Positions 34,672-44,798 of a stretch of 64,000 nt of DNA are shown here, piece after piece. Each line of letters begins with the position of its first letter. Positions within the stretch are counted from its first letter, which is position 1. This stretch comes from Gammaproteobacteria bacterium. GTDB lineage: Bacteria > Pseudomonadota > Gammaproteobacteria > Natronospirales > REEB76. Position numbers and translations under genes: made by a program. The DNA is taken from positions 1-64,000 of the forward strand of contig DAHUYB010000053.1 in NCBI GenBank assembly GCA_027315405.1, given 5' to 3'. The notes under the pieces were generated by a model, which was not told the DNA's origin, did no database searches, and saw only the letters and a program-made list of their open reading frames with translations.

Positions 34672-36141
34672 TCAGTGAGCGGTACTGACCTTGCCGGTGC
34701 TGTTGCTGGCGGCGCTGGCAATGCGGGTTTCACCACCGTTGCTCATTTCCGCCAGCAGCGTGCTAAGAGTGCGGGTAAAGTCCGGCCGGTATTTAGCCAG
34801 CAGAGGTTTGGCGCTTGGCAGTTTCACGGTACGCGGGTTGCGTGGAACGCCGTCCATCAGTATTTCATAATGCAAGTGCGGCCCGGTGGCTTCCCCGGAC
34901 ATGCCCACGTAACCGATAACCTGATCTTGTTTCACACGGCTGCCATCGTGCAAGGCGCTGCGAAAACGCGACATATGGGCGTACAGCGTGCTGTAGCCGT
35001 CACCATGGTTGATGATGATGCAACGGCCGAAGCCTTCCTTGCGGCCGCGGAAAACGATGCGGCCGTCTCCGGCCGCCATGATGGGCGTACCGGTAGGCGC
35101 GGCGTAATCCACTCCATAGTGGGGGCGCACAATGTGCAGCACCGGATTCATGCGGTGCAGGCTGAAACCCGAACTGATCCGTGTGTAGACCAGCGGCGCA
35201 CGCAACAGCGTCTTGCGGACATTACGCCCATCGGGCGTGTAGTAACCCGTGTGACCAGAAGGGTCGGTGAAGCGTGCGATGCGGTAGGTCTTGCCCAGAG
35301 TCACGAATTCGGCCGCCAGAATTGGGCCATCGGTGATCGCCTCATCCTGGCGGTGGATTTTCTGATACAGCACCGTGAAAGAATCACCGCTGCGGATGTC
35401 GTGGGCAAAATCGATGTCCCAGCCGAACAGGTGGATCAGTTGCATGATGACTGGATCTGACAAACCCGCACGCGTGGCGGCGTCGAACAAGGAGTTCTCG
35501 ATGACACCGTGGGCATAGGCAAGCGTGATTTCTGTGGGGATTGCGGCGATGCTGGTTTGGTAACCGGTTGCCGTCTGCGCCACTTCCAGCTTGTGGGCAT
35601 CGTCCAGTTTCATACTGAGGTTGAGTATCCGCCCGCTGTCATCATGGCCGACAGTGATCACCTGACCGGGATGTATGTGTTTCAGACGGGTGGTGTCGCC
35701 ACCCACTGCCAGGATGGCGCGCATGTCGGCAGAATTCAGGTGATGTTCCGCGAACAACCGTCCCAAAGTGTCGCCGCGGCGCACCATCAGCTCTGTGGTT
35801 TCAATACCGGTTCCGGTAACGCTCTTGGTTGCGGTGGCTGTCGCGGATACCGGCTCCGGATTCGTGTCTTGCACAACTTTGGTAGGCGAGGTTGCTGCTG
35901 GCTGGGCGGAGGGGGCAGCAAGCGCAACACGGCTGTCATGGCCCGCGCTGAGTGGCCCGCTGAATAGTTGGAATACGCCGCCGCTGGCCACGGCCACTGC
36001 CAGCAGCAGCCAGAAGCGGCGACGCACCTGCGGCCGACGTACACTTTCGATGTACGCCTCTCCGCTTGGCTTATAATCCACTCTGAGTTGACTGCTGGCT
36101 GCGGTCACGATCCCCATCCGGTATGCGAAGCCGGGTAACAC
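34672..36141 (-). CDS. M23 peptidoglycan endopeptidase, MepM-like
   Basis: A 489-residue membrane-anchored peptidase: a hydrophobic anchor near residues 42-60, an OapA/LysM-like domain (ELMVRRGDTLGRLFAEH), a middle domain, and a C-terminal M23 domain with zinc ligands in HYGVDYAAP and HLHYE. HGDGYSTLYAHM is also diagnostic. It cuts D,D-crosslinks to allow wall growth. It is transcribed with anmK, 23 bases apart, and divergent from tyrS, as in Pseudomonas. Confidence 0.93.
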   Translation of the reverse strand: MLPGFAYRMGIVTAASSQLRVDYKPSGEAYIESVRRPQVRRRFWLLLAVAVASGGVFQLFSGPLSAGHDSRVALAAPSAQPAATSPTKVVQDTNPEPVSATATATKSVTGTGIETTELMVRRGDTLGRLFAEHHLNSADMRAILAVGGDTTRLKHIHPGQVITVGHDDSGRILNLSMKLDDAHKLEVAQTATGYQTSIAAIPTEITLAYAHGVIENSLFDAATRAGLSDPVIMQLIHLFGWDIDFAHDIRSGDSFTVLYQKIHRQDEAITDGPILAAEFVTLGKTYRIARFTDPSGHTGYYTPDGRNVRKTLLRAPLVYTRISSGFSLHRMNPVLHIVRPHYGVDYAAPTGTPIMAAGDGRIVFRGRKEGFGRCIIINHGDGYSTLYAHMSRFRSALHDGSRVKQDQVIGYVGMSGEATGPHLHYEILMDGVPRNPRTVKLPSAKPLLAKYRPDFTRTLSTLLAEMSNGGETRIASAASNSTGKVSTAH

Positions 36142-36252
36142 TAACTTGCCGGACCTTGGTGGTCAACCCTAAAACCATGCCAAATCATGGGGATAAGTGA
36201 AAAATCTCCCTTGGTTCTAAGCTTTACGCGGCTATTTTCAGGAGAACTGGGC

Positions 36253-37464
36253 ATGCCGACGCCTGCTGACGCACTGGCGGAGCTCCGCCGGGGCGCCGAC
36301 GAAATCCTGCTTGAAGCCGAGCTGGCCGAACGCCTCAAGGGCGGCCGGCCGTTGCGGGTCAAAGCAGGTTTTGACCCTACCGCGCCGGACCTGCACCTCG
36401 GCCACACCGTGCTCATCAACAAGCTGCGCCAATTCCAGGACTTTGGCCACCAAGCGATTTTCCTGATTGGCGATTTCACCGGCATGATCGGCGATCCCAG
36501 CGGCAAGAACATCACTCGCAAGCCGCTGACTGTGGAGGAGATTACGCACAACGCCCAAACCTATAGAGAACAAATTTTCAAGATCCTCGACCCCACTGCA
36601 ACCCGCGTCGAATTTAATTCCCATTGGATGGAAAAACTGGGGGCCGCCGGCTTGGTGCGGCTCGCCGCCAAACACACCGTGGCACGCATGCTGGAACGGG
36701 ACGATTTCAGCAAGCGTTATGCCGCCGGTCAACCCATTGCCATCCACGAATTCCTGTATCCGCTGGTGCAGGGTTATGATTCGGTGGCGCTCGAGGCGGA
36801 TGTGGAACTCGGCGGTAGCGATCAGAAGTTCAATCTGCTGGTGGGACGTCAGCTGCAGGAACACTATGGCCAGAAGCCGCAGGTCGTCCTAACCATGCCG
36901 ATACTCGAGGGTTTGGATGGTGTGCAGAAGATGTCCAAGTCTCTTGGGAACTACATCGGTATCAACGAACCGCCGGGAGAGATGTTCGGCAAGCTGATGT
37001 CCATCTCTGATGACCTGATGTGGCGATATTTCGAACTCCTGAGTTTTCGTCCGATGAGCGAAATCAGGAAATTCAAGCATGAGATAGCAGAAGGTGCCAA
37101 CCCGCGCGACATCAAGTTCCGGCTGGCGGAAGAGATCGTGGCGCGTTTCCATAGCGTCGCCGCCGCGCGTGCCGCACAGGTGGAGTTCGTGGCGCGATTT
37201 CAGAAGGGGGCATTGCCGGAAGCTATACCGGAACACGACATCTCCGCCACTGATGACTACATGTTATTGACGGAGTTGTTGAAGCAATGCCGGCTGGTAG
37301 TCAGTGCCTCCGAAGCCAATCGCCTGCTGGAACAGGGCGGAGTGCGCGTGGGCGGCGAGAAAATTTCCGAACGTGGACTGAAACTCACTGTTGGCAAGAC
37401 CTACGTGCTGCAGGTGGGTAAGCGCAAGTTCGCGCGCGTACATTTACGGCGCAAGCCGAAATAA
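36253..37464 (+). CDS. tyrS: Tyrosyl-tRNA synthetase
   Basis: A 403-residue class I synthetase. The HIGH motif is HLGHT, KMSKS is present as KMSKSLGN, and a C-terminal S4 domain runs from about residue 340 ([17 protein letters not shown]). The start at 36253 has AGGAGA seven bases upstream and the family's usual beginning; the longer frame to 36187 is rejected. The type resembles the second, TyrZ-like branch of TyrRS. Confidence 0.95.
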   Translation: MPTPADALAELRRGADEILLEAELAERLKGGRPLRVKAGFDPTAPDLHLGHTVLINKLRQFQDFGHQAIFLIGDFTGMIGDPSGKNITRKPLTVEEITHNAQTYREQIFKILDPTATRVEFNSHWMEKLGAAGLVRLAAKHTVARMLERDDFSKRYAAGQPIAIHEFLYPLVQGYDSVALEADVELGGSDQKFNLLVGRQLQEHYGQKPQVVLTMPILEGLDGVQKMSKSLGNYIGINEPPGEMFGKLMSISDDLMWRYFELLSFRPMSEIRKFKHEIAEGANPRDIKFRLAEEIVARFHSVAAARAAQVEFVARFQKGALPEAIPEHDISATDDYMLLTELLKQCRLVVSASEANRLLEQGGVRVGGEKISERGLKLTVGKTYVLQVGKRKFARVHLRRKPK

Positions 37465-37479
37465 TTCACATATCGAGGC

Positions 37480-37815
37480 TAATTCAGCCAGCAACTGTTC
37501 CCGCAAAGCGGTGCGCGCATACCAGTTAAACGCTTGCGCATCGTTTTGCAGTACTCCACGGCCGAGCATGCAAAGATCCGCGAGCCGGCCCTGAGTCATG
37601 TGAGCCATGGGATGTCCCTAATCGGGGCCGCCACGTTGGTACCAACGTGCGGCTTCCTGGAAGGCATTGGGCAGCAAATGCACCTGCGCATGGACATGCT
37701 CGAGCGTCACTTGCGTTTCGGTAAACCCGCCAGCGCCGATTTTTTCAGGAGTTCCAAGCCCTCGGTGAATTCCGCCGTGCCATAGCGGTTGGCAGCCACC
37801 AGTGCTTCACCACTC
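37480..37815 (-). pseudogene. Decayed Sel1-repeat protein gene
   Basis: Minus-strand text in shifting frames gives ALVAANRYGTAEFTEGLELLKKSALAGLP, then LHLLPNAFQEAARWYQRGG-like and LADLCMLGRGVLQNDAQAFNWYARTA. These follow the Sel1/TPR consensus (AxxLGxxYxxGxGVxxDxxxAxxWYxxAA). At least one frameshift and several stops break it. It fills most of the 459-base gap between tyrS and coaBC. Confidence 0.6.
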
Positions 37816-37923
37816 TTAAATCAGGTTCCCGGCGTACTCACGCAAGTAGTGTAACAAAGGCCCGGTATGCTTGGTGCGTTTCTGTCGGTGGAGTAATCTG
37901 TAGGTCCTTTTTGAGGTACAGGC

Positions 37924-39117
37924 ATGGCATTGGTTGGCAAACACATTTTGCTGGGCGTTACCGGCGGCATCGCGGTGTATAAATGCCCGGACTTGGTGCG
38001 GCGTCTGCGGGAAATGGGCGCCGAAGTGCAGGTGGTCATGACCCAGGGCGCGCAGCGCTTTGTGACGCCGCTGACATTTCAGGCGCTGTCCGGCCACAGT
38101 GTGCGCACGGAACTCTGGAACATGCAGGCCGAGCACGCCATGGGACATATCGAGTTGGCGCGCTGGGCGGATACGGTGCTGGTGGCGCCGGCCACCGCCA
38201 GTTTCATGGCGCGGCTTGCCCACGGCCATGCCGATGACCTGCTGACCACACTGTGTTTAGCCACCGAAGCGCCACTCGTCATTGCACCGGCCATGAATTG
38301 GGTCATGTGGGAGAATCCGGCTACCCAGGAAAACATCCAGCGGCTTGCAAACCGCGGGGTGCGGTTGTTGGGTCCGGTTTCGGGTGAACTGGCAGAAGGC
38401 GAGATAGGCATGGGCCGCATGCTGGAACCGGCGGAAATCGTCGCTGCCTTGAAGGGTGAGAGCAGCGTGCCGCTCAAGGGGCTGCGTGTATTGGTGACCG
38501 CCGGGCCCACGCGTGAACCCATTGATCCGGTGCGCTACGTGAGCAACCGCAGTTCAGGCAAAATGGGGTTTGCGGTGGCGCGCGCCGCCGCCGAAGCCGG
38601 CGCCCAAGTCACCTTGGTGAGCGGATCAGTACAGCTCGCGACGCCCAGGGATGTGCGTCGCGTGGACGTGGAAACTGCGGCACAGATGCGCGCGGTGGTC
38701 ATGCGTGAAGTGGTGAACACCGAAATCTTCATCGCCGCCGCGGCAGTGGCTGATTATGCGCCAGTGGTAGCGGCCCGGGAGAAAATCAAGAAGCGCAGTG
38801 ACAACCTGGAACTGAAGCTGGTAAAAACACCGGATATTCTGGCGGAAGTGGCTGCGCGGGTACCGCGGCCATTTACCGTGGGATTCGCAGCGGAGACGCA
38901 ACGGCTCGAAACCCATGCGCGCGCCAAACTGGCGAGCAAGCGTCTGGATATGATTGTCGCCAACTGGGTGGGTCGCGGCCGCGGTTTTGACCGCGATGAC
39001 AATGTGCTTTCTGTCTATTGGAAAGATGGCGCTGTGGGTCTGGGCGCCGGGCAAAAACTGGAGTTGGCGCGGCGGCTCATCCAGCTTATCGCCGAGCACT
39101 ATCCAGGACATTCCTGA
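37924..39117 (+). CDS. coaBC: Bifunctional phosphopantothenoylcysteine synthetase/decarboxylase
   Basis: A 397-residue two-domain enzyme for CoA synthesis. CoaC (about 1-190): [18 protein letters not shown] for [14 protein letters not shown] with the catalytic His, and [15 protein letters not shown]. CoaB (about 190-397): [25 protein letters not shown], then AAVADYAP and KLVKTPDIL. An AGGTACAGGC leader precedes the ATG. The dut gene follows after 43 bases. Confidence 0.96.
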   Translation: MALVGKHILLGVTGGIAVYKCPDLVRRLREMGAEVQVVMTQGAQRFVTPLTFQALSGHSVRTELWNMQAEHAMGHIELARWADTVLVAPATASFMARLAHGHADDLLTTLCLATEAPLVIAPAMNWVMWENPATQENIQRLANRGVRLLGPVSGELAEGEIGMGRMLEPAEIVAALKGESSVPLKGLRVLVTAGPTREPIDPVRYVSNRSSGKMGFAVARAAAEAGAQVTLVSGSVQLATPRDVRRVDVETAAQMRAVVMREVVNTEIFIAAAAVADYAPVVAAREKIKKRSDNLELKLVKTPDILAEVAARVPRPFTVGFAAETQRLETHARAKLASKRLDMIVANWVGRGRGFDRDDNVLSVYWKDGAVGLGAGQKLELARRLIQLIAEHYPGHS

Positions 39118-39160
39118 ATTCATTAACAAGCTAAGTCTATTAATTTAGCGGCTGTCTGCA

Positions 39161-39625
39161 ATGGGCTGTATGCATACTATAAAAGTGAAGATTCTGGATG
39201 CGCGTATCGGCAAGGAATATCCGCTGCCCGAATACGCCACCGCGGGTTCCGCCGGCCTGGATTTACGCGCCTGTCTCAGGCAACCACAGACTCTGCAACC
39301 CGGCGACGTCGTGCTGATTCCCTCCGGCATCGCCATCCATATTGAGGGTACCGGTTACGCAGCCATGCTGTTGCCGCGTTCCGGGCTTGGCCACAAACAC
39401 GGCATCGTGCTGGGCAATCTCGTGGGGCTGATTGATTCAGATTACCAGGGAGAAATCATGGTTTCCTGCTGGAACCGCGGCCGCAGTGATTTTATCATCC
39501 AGCCGGGGGAACGCATCGCGCAGATGGTTATCGTACCGGTGGTGCGCGCACAGTTCGAGATCGTGGCTGAGTTCCATGAGAGCTCACGTGGCGCCGGTGG
39601 TTTTGGTCATTCCGGTCGCGCCTAG
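39161..39625 (+). CDS. dut: dUTP diphosphatase
   Basis: A 154-residue trimeric dUTPase. The five motifs are visible: [39 protein letters not shown] and the C-terminal [10 protein letters not shown]. The start may be 39161 or the second ATG at 39170, which gives [10 protein letters not shown]. It keeps uracil out of DNA and makes dUMP. Pairing with coaBC is as in E. coli. Confidence 0.96.
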   Translation: MGCMHTIKVKILDARIGKEYPLPEYATAGSAGLDLRACLRQPQTLQPGDVVLIPSGIAIHIEGTGYAAMLLPRSGLGHKHGIVLGNLVGLIDSDYQGEIMVSCWNRGRSDFIIQPGERIAQMVIVPVVRAQFEIVAEFHESSRGAGGFGHSGRA

Positions 39626-39685
39626 CAACAGGATTGTCGCTGTGTCGGCGTGTTCGCCGGGATAGCAGCGAATGTACGCTGAAGT

Positions 39686-40339
39686 TCAACTGCTGCCGTT
39701 GGAGGGATTCTGCCCGGTCAGTTGCTGATAACGCTTGATATACGCGGTGTAGCGATCATGAACGGCCTGTTTCTCCTGTTGCTGCTTGAGCAATAACTGC
39801 TGATCAATAGCCAGCTGATCTTGAGTGTCGTCCAGGTTCTTCTTCAGGGCAGCAGGCAGCGGTTTGTGGGCATGGGTCAGTTGTGAAGCCTGCCGTTGAT
39901 AGTTTGTCAATATACCCTGCAAACCACTGATGGAACCATTGATCACCTTGATCTGCGAATTTATGGCGGCGAGCCGGCTGTCGCGGTCACGCTCGATATC
40001 CGCGACCGAGGTGTAGGTGTCCAGCAGCATCTGATCGTTGTCGCGCTGCGCTTGTTCCTGCTTGGCTTTGGCTGCTGCCTCAGCCTTGGCTTGTTTGTCC
40101 TTGGCAATTTCTTCTGCGGTTTTGGGGGCAGCCACTGTCTGGACAGTGACACCCTCGCTGTTGAGCACTTCCAGTTGCTGATTGGCATATTCGGGCGGCA
40201 CGCTGCTGCCGTAATGTACGATGCCGCTCTTGTCCACCCATTTGTAGAGTTTCGGTGTCTTGTCCTGCGCCAGCGCGCCTGCCATGAGGGTCGCGGCGAG
40301 AATCGCTGCCAGGACGAGTGAAAATGGTCGTAGTTTCAT
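39686..40339 (-). CDS. DUF4124-domain secreted protein with coiled coil
   Basis: A 217-residue protein: signal peptide MKLRPFSLVLAAIL...GALA, then a DUF4124 block (LYKWVDKSGIVHYGSSVPPE), then a long helical, Lys/Gln-rich coiled coil to the end. DUF4124 proteins are periplasmic and common in this class, but their role is unknown. The start at 40339 is set by the signal peptide; the longer frame is rejected. Confidence 0.82.
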   Translation of the reverse strand: MKLRPFSLVLAAILAATLMAGALAQDKTPKLYKWVDKSGIVHYGSSVPPEYANQQLEVLNSEGVTVQTVAAPKTAEEIAKDKQAKAEAAAKAKQEQAQRDNDQMLLDTYTSVADIERDRDSRLAAINSQIKVINGSISGLQGILTNYQRQASQLTHAHKPLPAALKKNLDDTQDQLAIDQQLLLKQQQEKQAVHDRYTAYIKRYQQLTGQNPSNGSS

Positions 40340-40405
40340 GTGGTTAATGCCAAGCGTGTCTGGCACATTTGAGTTCAAAGTATAGCATCGCCCGCGGATG
40401 AGTCT

Positions 40406-40565
40406 CTAACAGGTTGTTGAGAAACAACCTGTTAGTCGGATACCGGGAGGTATCCGCATTTTTCAATCAGTCCAACTGATTGAAAAATGGAGAAAACCGG
40501 AAATCGCATTTTCGGTTTTCGAGTCAAAAAAGTGCCACGGATGGCCTTTTTCAACATCTTGCTAA
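40406..40565. mobile_element. MITE-like element with four internal hairpins
   Basis: The end CTAACAGGTTGTTGAGAAA (40406-40424) and the reverse complement of 40547-40565 match at 14 of 19 positions, as terminal inverted repeats. Inside are four hairpins: 12-base stem 40407-40434, 8-base CGGATACC/GGTATCCG 40437-40456, 14-base perfect stem 40457-40489, and GAAAACCG/CGGTTTTC 40492-40520. No coding sequence. It ends 3 bases before the pyrE stop codon and could terminate pyrE. Confidence 0.6.
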
Positions 40566-40568
40566 GAT

Positions 40569-41210
40569 TCAGGCGCCATACCGCCGGTGGTATTCCTGCA
40601 GTTGGACGAGGCAGGCGGCCATGCCCGTGCGGCCCTGCAGCCAAGCGATGATGTCCTCAAGCCGCGCGATACTGGCCACTTCAATAGCTTCGGTGTCACG
40701 CAGCTCAGCGATGGCGGATTTCTTACCCTGGCCGCGCTCCTGGCGATCGAGTGCGATCACCAGACCCGCCGGTTGCGCACCGGCGGCGCGGATCATGGAC
40801 AGTGATTCGCGCATGGCAGTGCCGGCGGTGATCACGTCATCCACAATCAACACCCGGCCTTGCAGCGGCGCGCCTACCAATAGGCCGCCTTCACCGTGGT
40901 CCTTAGTCTCCTTGCGGTTGAAGCTCCAGGGCAGGTCGCGACCGTGATGCTCAGCCAGGGTCGCGGCCGTCACGGATACCAGCGGGATGCCTTTGTAGGC
41001 AGGGCCGAACAGCATGTCGAACTGCATGCCGGAATCCACGATGGTACGGGCATAGAAGCGCCCCAGCGCTGCCAGTGCCGCGCCACTGTTGAACAGCCCG
41101 GCATTGAAAAAATATGGGCTCCTGCGGCCTGACTTGAGGGTGAATTCGCCGAACCGCAGCACCCCGCGGGCGAGGGCAAATTCCAGGAATTCGCGCTGGT
41201 AATCCTGCAT
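40569..41210 (-). CDS. pyrE: Orotate phosphoribosyltransferase
   Basis: A 213-residue enzyme making OMP from orotate and PRPP in pyrimidine synthesis. The PRPP loop is [24 protein letters not shown] and GPAYKGIPL are OPRTase signatures. The start at 41210 ([13 protein letters not shown]) is conserved; the upstream codons to 41252 are excluded. It is divergent from xthA. Confidence 0.96.
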   Translation of the reverse strand: MQDYQREFLEFALARGVLRFGEFTLKSGRRSPYFFNAGLFNSGAALAALGRFYARTIVDSGMQFDMLFGPAYKGIPLVSVTAATLAEHHGRDLPWSFNRKETKDHGEGGLLVGAPLQGRVLIVDDVITAGTAMRESLSMIRAAGAQPAGLVIALDRQERGQGKKSAIAELRDTEAIEVASIARLEDIIAWLQGRTGMAACLVQLQEYHRRYGA

Positions 41211-41273
41211 GGAGGGATTCCGGTAATGGCGAAACGCTCGGTTATGATACACGCTCCTTTCCCGGGGTCAGGT

Positions 41274-42047
41274 ATGCGTGTCATCACTCTGAACGTCAAC
41301 GGCATCCGTTCCGCCGCCCGCAAGGGCTTGTTCGAGTGGTTGCCGCGGCAGCGTGCCGAGGTGGTGTGCCTGCAAGAGACCAAGGCACAGGAAGATCAGC
41401 TCACCGATCCAGCGTTCCGACCGGACAAGCATCATTGTTTCTATTTTGATGCAAAGAAGAAAGGCTATGCCGGCACGGCACTATTCACCCGCACTCATCC
41501 GGACGAAGTCATTACCGGTTTCGGAGTTCCGGAGTTCGACAACGAAGGCCGTTATTTGGAGGCGCGTTTCAAGCATTTGTCGGTGGTGTCTTTGTACCTG
41601 CCATCAGGTTCCGCCGGTCCCGAGCGGCAAGCGTCCAAGGACCGTTTCCTGAAAGTCTTCATGCCGTATTTGAAATCCCTGCGGCGCAGGAAGCGCGAAT
41701 ACATTTTATGCGGCGACTGGAATATCGCCCACAGGGAAATTGATCTCAAGAACTGGAAGAGCAATCAGAAGAATTCCGGATTCCTGCCGCATGAGCGCGC
41801 CTGGATGGATGAGCTGCTGGGGCCGGCCGGCTTCGTGGATGTCTTTCGCACGCTGGATTCACGTCCCGAACAATACACCTGGTGGTCCAATCGCGGCCAA
41901 GCCTGGGCCAAGAACGTGGGCTGGCGCATTGATTACCAGATAGCCACGCCTGGACTCAAACATGCGCCAAAAAAAGTCTGCATTTATAAAGAGCAGCGCT
42001 TTTCCGATCATGCACCGCTGATCATGGATTACGACTGCACACTATGA
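41274..42047 (+). CDS. xthA: Exodeoxyribonuclease III
   Basis: A 257-residue AP endonuclease/exonuclease. Metal and catalytic residues are in LNVNGIRSA (Asn), CLQETKAQ (Glu), GDWNIAH (Asp, Asn), and FSDHAPL (Asp, His). It repairs abasic sites. The start at 41274 matches the family N-terminus. It overlaps the next gene by four bases. Confidence 0.94.
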   Translation: MRVITLNVNGIRSAARKGLFEWLPRQRAEVVCLQETKAQEDQLTDPAFRPDKHHCFYFDAKKKGYAGTALFTRTHPDEVITGFGVPEFDNEGRYLEARFKHLSVVSLYLPSGSAGPERQASKDRFLKVFMPYLKSLRRRKREYILCGDWNIAHREIDLKNWKSNQKNSGFLPHERAWMDELLGPAGFVDVFRTLDSRPEQYTWWSNRGQAWAKNVGWRIDYQIATPGLKHAPKKVCIYKEQRFSDHAPLIMDYDCTL

Positions 42048-43336
42048 ATATTCCCTTGAAAGCACACGCGTCGAAGCCGAATTCGTTTACGGTACTGGTG
42101 CGCACCTGCTGGAACCGCCGCATCGGCATCACTTTGCTGCTGGGTTTTTCTTCCGGGCTGCCCTTAACGCTCTCCGGCAGTACCTTGCAGGCGTGGCTGG
42201 CCACATTACACGTACAGATCTCCACCATCGGTTGGTTTGCGCTCGTGGGCTTGCCCTATTCTCTCAAGTTCTTGTGGGCGCCGTTTATGGACCGCTACGT
42301 GCCGCCGTTCCTGGGCCGGCGACGTGGTTGGATTCTACTGGCGCAATTGATACTCACGGTGATACTCGCGGGGATGGCATTCACCAACCCGTTGAGCCAC
42401 GCTTGGCGTATGGGGATACTGGCATTTGCATTGGCCTTTGCTTCCGCATCCCAGGACATCGTCTATAACGCCTATTTCACTGATATTCTGCGGTCCGCCG
42501 AACGCGGACTGGGCGCGGCCGTACAGGCGGGTGGTTATCGGCTTGCCATCATCGTGGCGGGTGCACTGGTGTTGATCCTCTCGGACCGTATCGGCTGGCG
42601 TAACAGTTATTTGTTAATGGCTCTGCTGATGCTGGCCGCTGTGGTTCCCACTTGTATCGGGCCTGAACCGGAGAACAAAGTAGTGCCGCCGCGAACGCTC
42701 ACGGAGGCCGTGGTAACCCCTCTGCTGGAACTGGTAGTGCGCCGCGGCGCTTTGTGGTTGTTGCTACTGGTGGTGTTATACAAGTTTGGCGATTGGTTCT
42801 CGGGGCCGCTTACCAATGCGTTCCTGATTGAGGGATTGCATTTCACCGCCACCAATGTGGGTGTAGTCAACAAGGGATTCGGGATCGCGGCTACGATCGT
42901 GGGTATCTTTGTGGGCGGCGTGCTGATGGCGCGCTTGTCGTTATTCCGGTCTTTATTTTATTTTGGCACCCTGCAGGGCGCATCCATACTGACCTTCCTG
43001 GTGCTGTCGCTGATCGGCCACAGTTATCTGGGACTGGTGGTGGCCGTAGGCGTTGAGAACCTGGCCTGGGGCATGGGTACGGCAGCGTTCATCGCCTACC
43101 TAATGGCGCTCTGCGATCACCGCTACACGGCATTCCAGTTCGCTTTGTTGTCGGCGTTGGATTCAATTTCACGGGTCTTGTTGGGGCCACCGGCCGGTTA
43201 TGTGGCCCAGAATGCCGGGTGGAGCACGCTGTTTATCGTGAGTGCGCTGCTGGCAATACCGGGACTGGTATTGCTGGTGCTGCTGCGCCGGCGTATTGAC
43301 GACACTGAATTCCGCAACGCGCCGCGAAACGCCTAA
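42044..43336 (+). CDS. AmpG-like MFS transporter
   Basis: A 430-residue, 12-14 helix major-facilitator protein. LLGFSSGLPLTLSGSTLQAWL and FLGRRRGWILLAQ, with ASQDIVYNAYFTDIL, are AmpG signatures. AmpG imports anhydromuropeptides for cell-wall recycling; anmK at 33542 would act on the sugar later. Translational coupling with xthA by an ATGA overlap. The substrate is inferred from family. Confidence 0.9.
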   Translation: MNIPLKAHASKPNSFTVLVRTCWNRRIGITLLLGFSSGLPLTLSGSTLQAWLATLHVQISTIGWFALVGLPYSLKFLWAPFMDRYVPPFLGRRRGWILLAQLILTVILAGMAFTNPLSHAWRMGILAFALAFASASQDIVYNAYFTDILRSAERGLGAAVQAGGYRLAIIVAGALVLILSDRIGWRNSYLLMALLMLAAVVPTCIGPEPENKVVPPRTLTEAVVTPLLELVVRRGALWLLLLVVLYKFGDWFSGPLTNAFLIEGLHFTATNVGVVNKGFGIAATIVGIFVGGVLMARLSLFRSLFYFGTLQGASILTFLVLSLIGHSYLGLVVAVGVENLAWGMGTAAFIAYLMALCDHRYTAFQFALLSALDSISRVLLGPPAGYVAQNAGWSTLFIVSALLAIPGLVLLVLLRRRIDDTEFRNAPRNA

Positions 43337-43345
43337 CGGCATGTT

Positions 43346-43759
43346 TCAGTGCAAACGCCCCTGGGGTTTTTCAAGTTGGTTCTGTATGGCCACGGGGGAG
43401 GCATGATGCAGGATCATGCGCCAGCCATCCTGGGTGAGCTGGTAGATATTGGTTGCCACCATCGGCTGGCGTTCGGCGCTTTCCCCGGGCACGCTGATGT
43501 ATTCATGAAGCACGTGCACGGCCAGCAAGGCATCCTGGGTGCGGCTGACTTCCGCCAACCGGAAACGCAGGCCGGTGCCGCCGCGGAACATTTCCGTCCA
43601 GGCGGCGCGCACCGCTTGATGACCGGTGATTTTCGGCCCCACGGGGTGCACGCAGATGACCGAATCGCTCGCCAGCCACACCGTCATCATGGCCTCCGGA
43701 TTGGAATTGGCAAAGGCCGTGTAAAATGCCGTTTCAGCTTCGTCGGGGGTGGCGAACAT
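43346..43759 (-). CDS. SnoaL/NTF2-fold protein
   Basis: A 137-residue cone-shaped NTF2-like protein: TPDEAETAFYTAFANSNPEAMMTVW, then VICVHPVGPKITGHQAVRAAW and QDGWRMILHHASP. This is the DUF4440/SnoaL-like pattern found in small proteins with varied or no enzymatic role. It is convergent with the MFS gene by nine bases and divergent from the Rieske gene. Confidence 0.83.
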   Translation of the reverse strand: MFATPDEAETAFYTAFANSNPEAMMTVWLASDSVICVHPVGPKITGHQAVRAAWTEMFRGGTGLRFRLAEVSRTQDALLAVHVLHEYISVPGESAERQPMVATNIYQLTQDGWRMILHHASPVAIQNQLEKPQGRLH

Positions 43760-43836
43760 AGTGTGACCATTCAGGATGGAGCGTTGACGATAAAAGAAAA
43801 TTCCAAGGCTTGCAAAGTATCCGCTTGGCCGTGAAT

Positions 43837-44193
43837 ATGCCGGAAAGCTTACGCCACGTCATCTGTCCGCTGACGGATATCCCCGACCCGGGTGCGCTTG
43901 GCTTCTCTCCTCCGGGCGCGCGTTTTCCCGACGAATGGTTCCTGGTGCGTCGCGGCGACTCGCTGCATGCCTATCACAATCTTTGTCCGCACGCCGGCAA
44001 CTTCCTCAACTGGAAAGCCGATGTCTTCCTGACCCGGGACAAATCACTCATCATGTGTGCGGCCCACGGCGCGCTGTTTGATCCCGCCAGCGGTGTATGT
44101 GTGGCCGGGCCGTGCCCAGGACGTACACTCGAACGGCTTCCAATCGCGATTGAGGAGGATATGGTGGTGGCGTATTTCAACCGCGATGACTGA
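43837..44193 (+). CDS. Rieske [2Fe-2S] protein
   Basis: A 118-residue soluble Rieske protein. The cluster ligands are NLCPHAGN (C-x-H) and MCAAHGALFDP (C-x2-H). It could be an electron carrier for an oxygenase or a nitrite-reductase-small-subunit-like protein; no partner oxygenase is nearby. I chose the ATG at 43837 over the upstream GTG and TTG. Confidence 0.88.
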   Translation: MPESLRHVICPLTDIPDPGALGFSPPGARFPDEWFLVRRGDSLHAYHNLCPHAGNFLNWKADVFLTRDKSLIMCAAHGALFDPASGVCVAGPCPGRTLERLPIAIEEDMVVAYFNRDD

Positions 44194-44214
44194 GCGGTTT
44201 ATGACTTCGCGAGC

Positions 44215-44508
44215 TTATTGATCCAGGTGATCGAGAGGATTCGCCCACAACTCATGTTGATCCGCCTCCAGATCCACGCCGTAATCCTCGCGCTCGATGT
44301 CCAGCGAGCCGGACCAGTCTTCCGGTGGATCCGCCGGCTTGGCCCGCAATTCTTCCCAGTCATCCATGTCCAATTCTTCCAGGGTGCCATCAAAATATTG
44401 CACGCCGATGGTACCGTCCTCGTCGTCCACGGTCACCACCTCAAAGGTGACACCCTGTAGATCAGCGTACCATTCCCCGACAGCAGGTTTTAATGGTTCA
44501 GATTCCAT
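44215..44508 (-). CDS. Small acidic protein, DUF6763-like
   Basis: A 97-residue very acidic cytoplasmic protein: PAVGEWYADLQGVTFEVV, DEDGTIGVQYFDGTLEELDMDDW, PPEDWSGSLD. This resembles a small gammaproteobacterial family (DUF6763) of unknown role. Convergent with the Rieske gene. Confidence 0.75.
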   Translation of the reverse strand: MESEPLKPAVGEWYADLQGVTFEVVTVDDEDGTIGVQYFDGTLEELDMDDWEELRAKPADPPEDWSGSLDIEREDYGVDLEADQHELWANPLDHLDQ

Positions 44509-44798
44509 AACACTTCAAATGGCAATACGCTCCATCCCAAACGTTGCTACCCTGCAAACAGCCGTGCCGTTGAGAATGCTGGCGGCTGTGGTGCCGGGTG
44601 AGGCACCGGATACTGATACCGCCGAACATCTCGCGGCACGCGTCTATGTTATAGAACCAGAATTCAGGTAAAGCAAGTGGGGATGCCCAGCGCGCATACA
44701 CAACGGCATCAAGGTCCGATACTATTTAAGAACGAGTCCAGGTTGCATGGGTAGTTGTGTGTAAACATTCACAATTTAGCGTACAGAACAAGCCGGTA

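Noticed and set aside
40406-40565. CRISPR-like repeat array
   Set aside because: The hairpins have different sequences and no regular spacer units; no cas gene is present.
44515-44670. Short frame between the DUF6763-like gene and marC
   Set aside because: About 50 codons, no ribosome site and no recognisable features.
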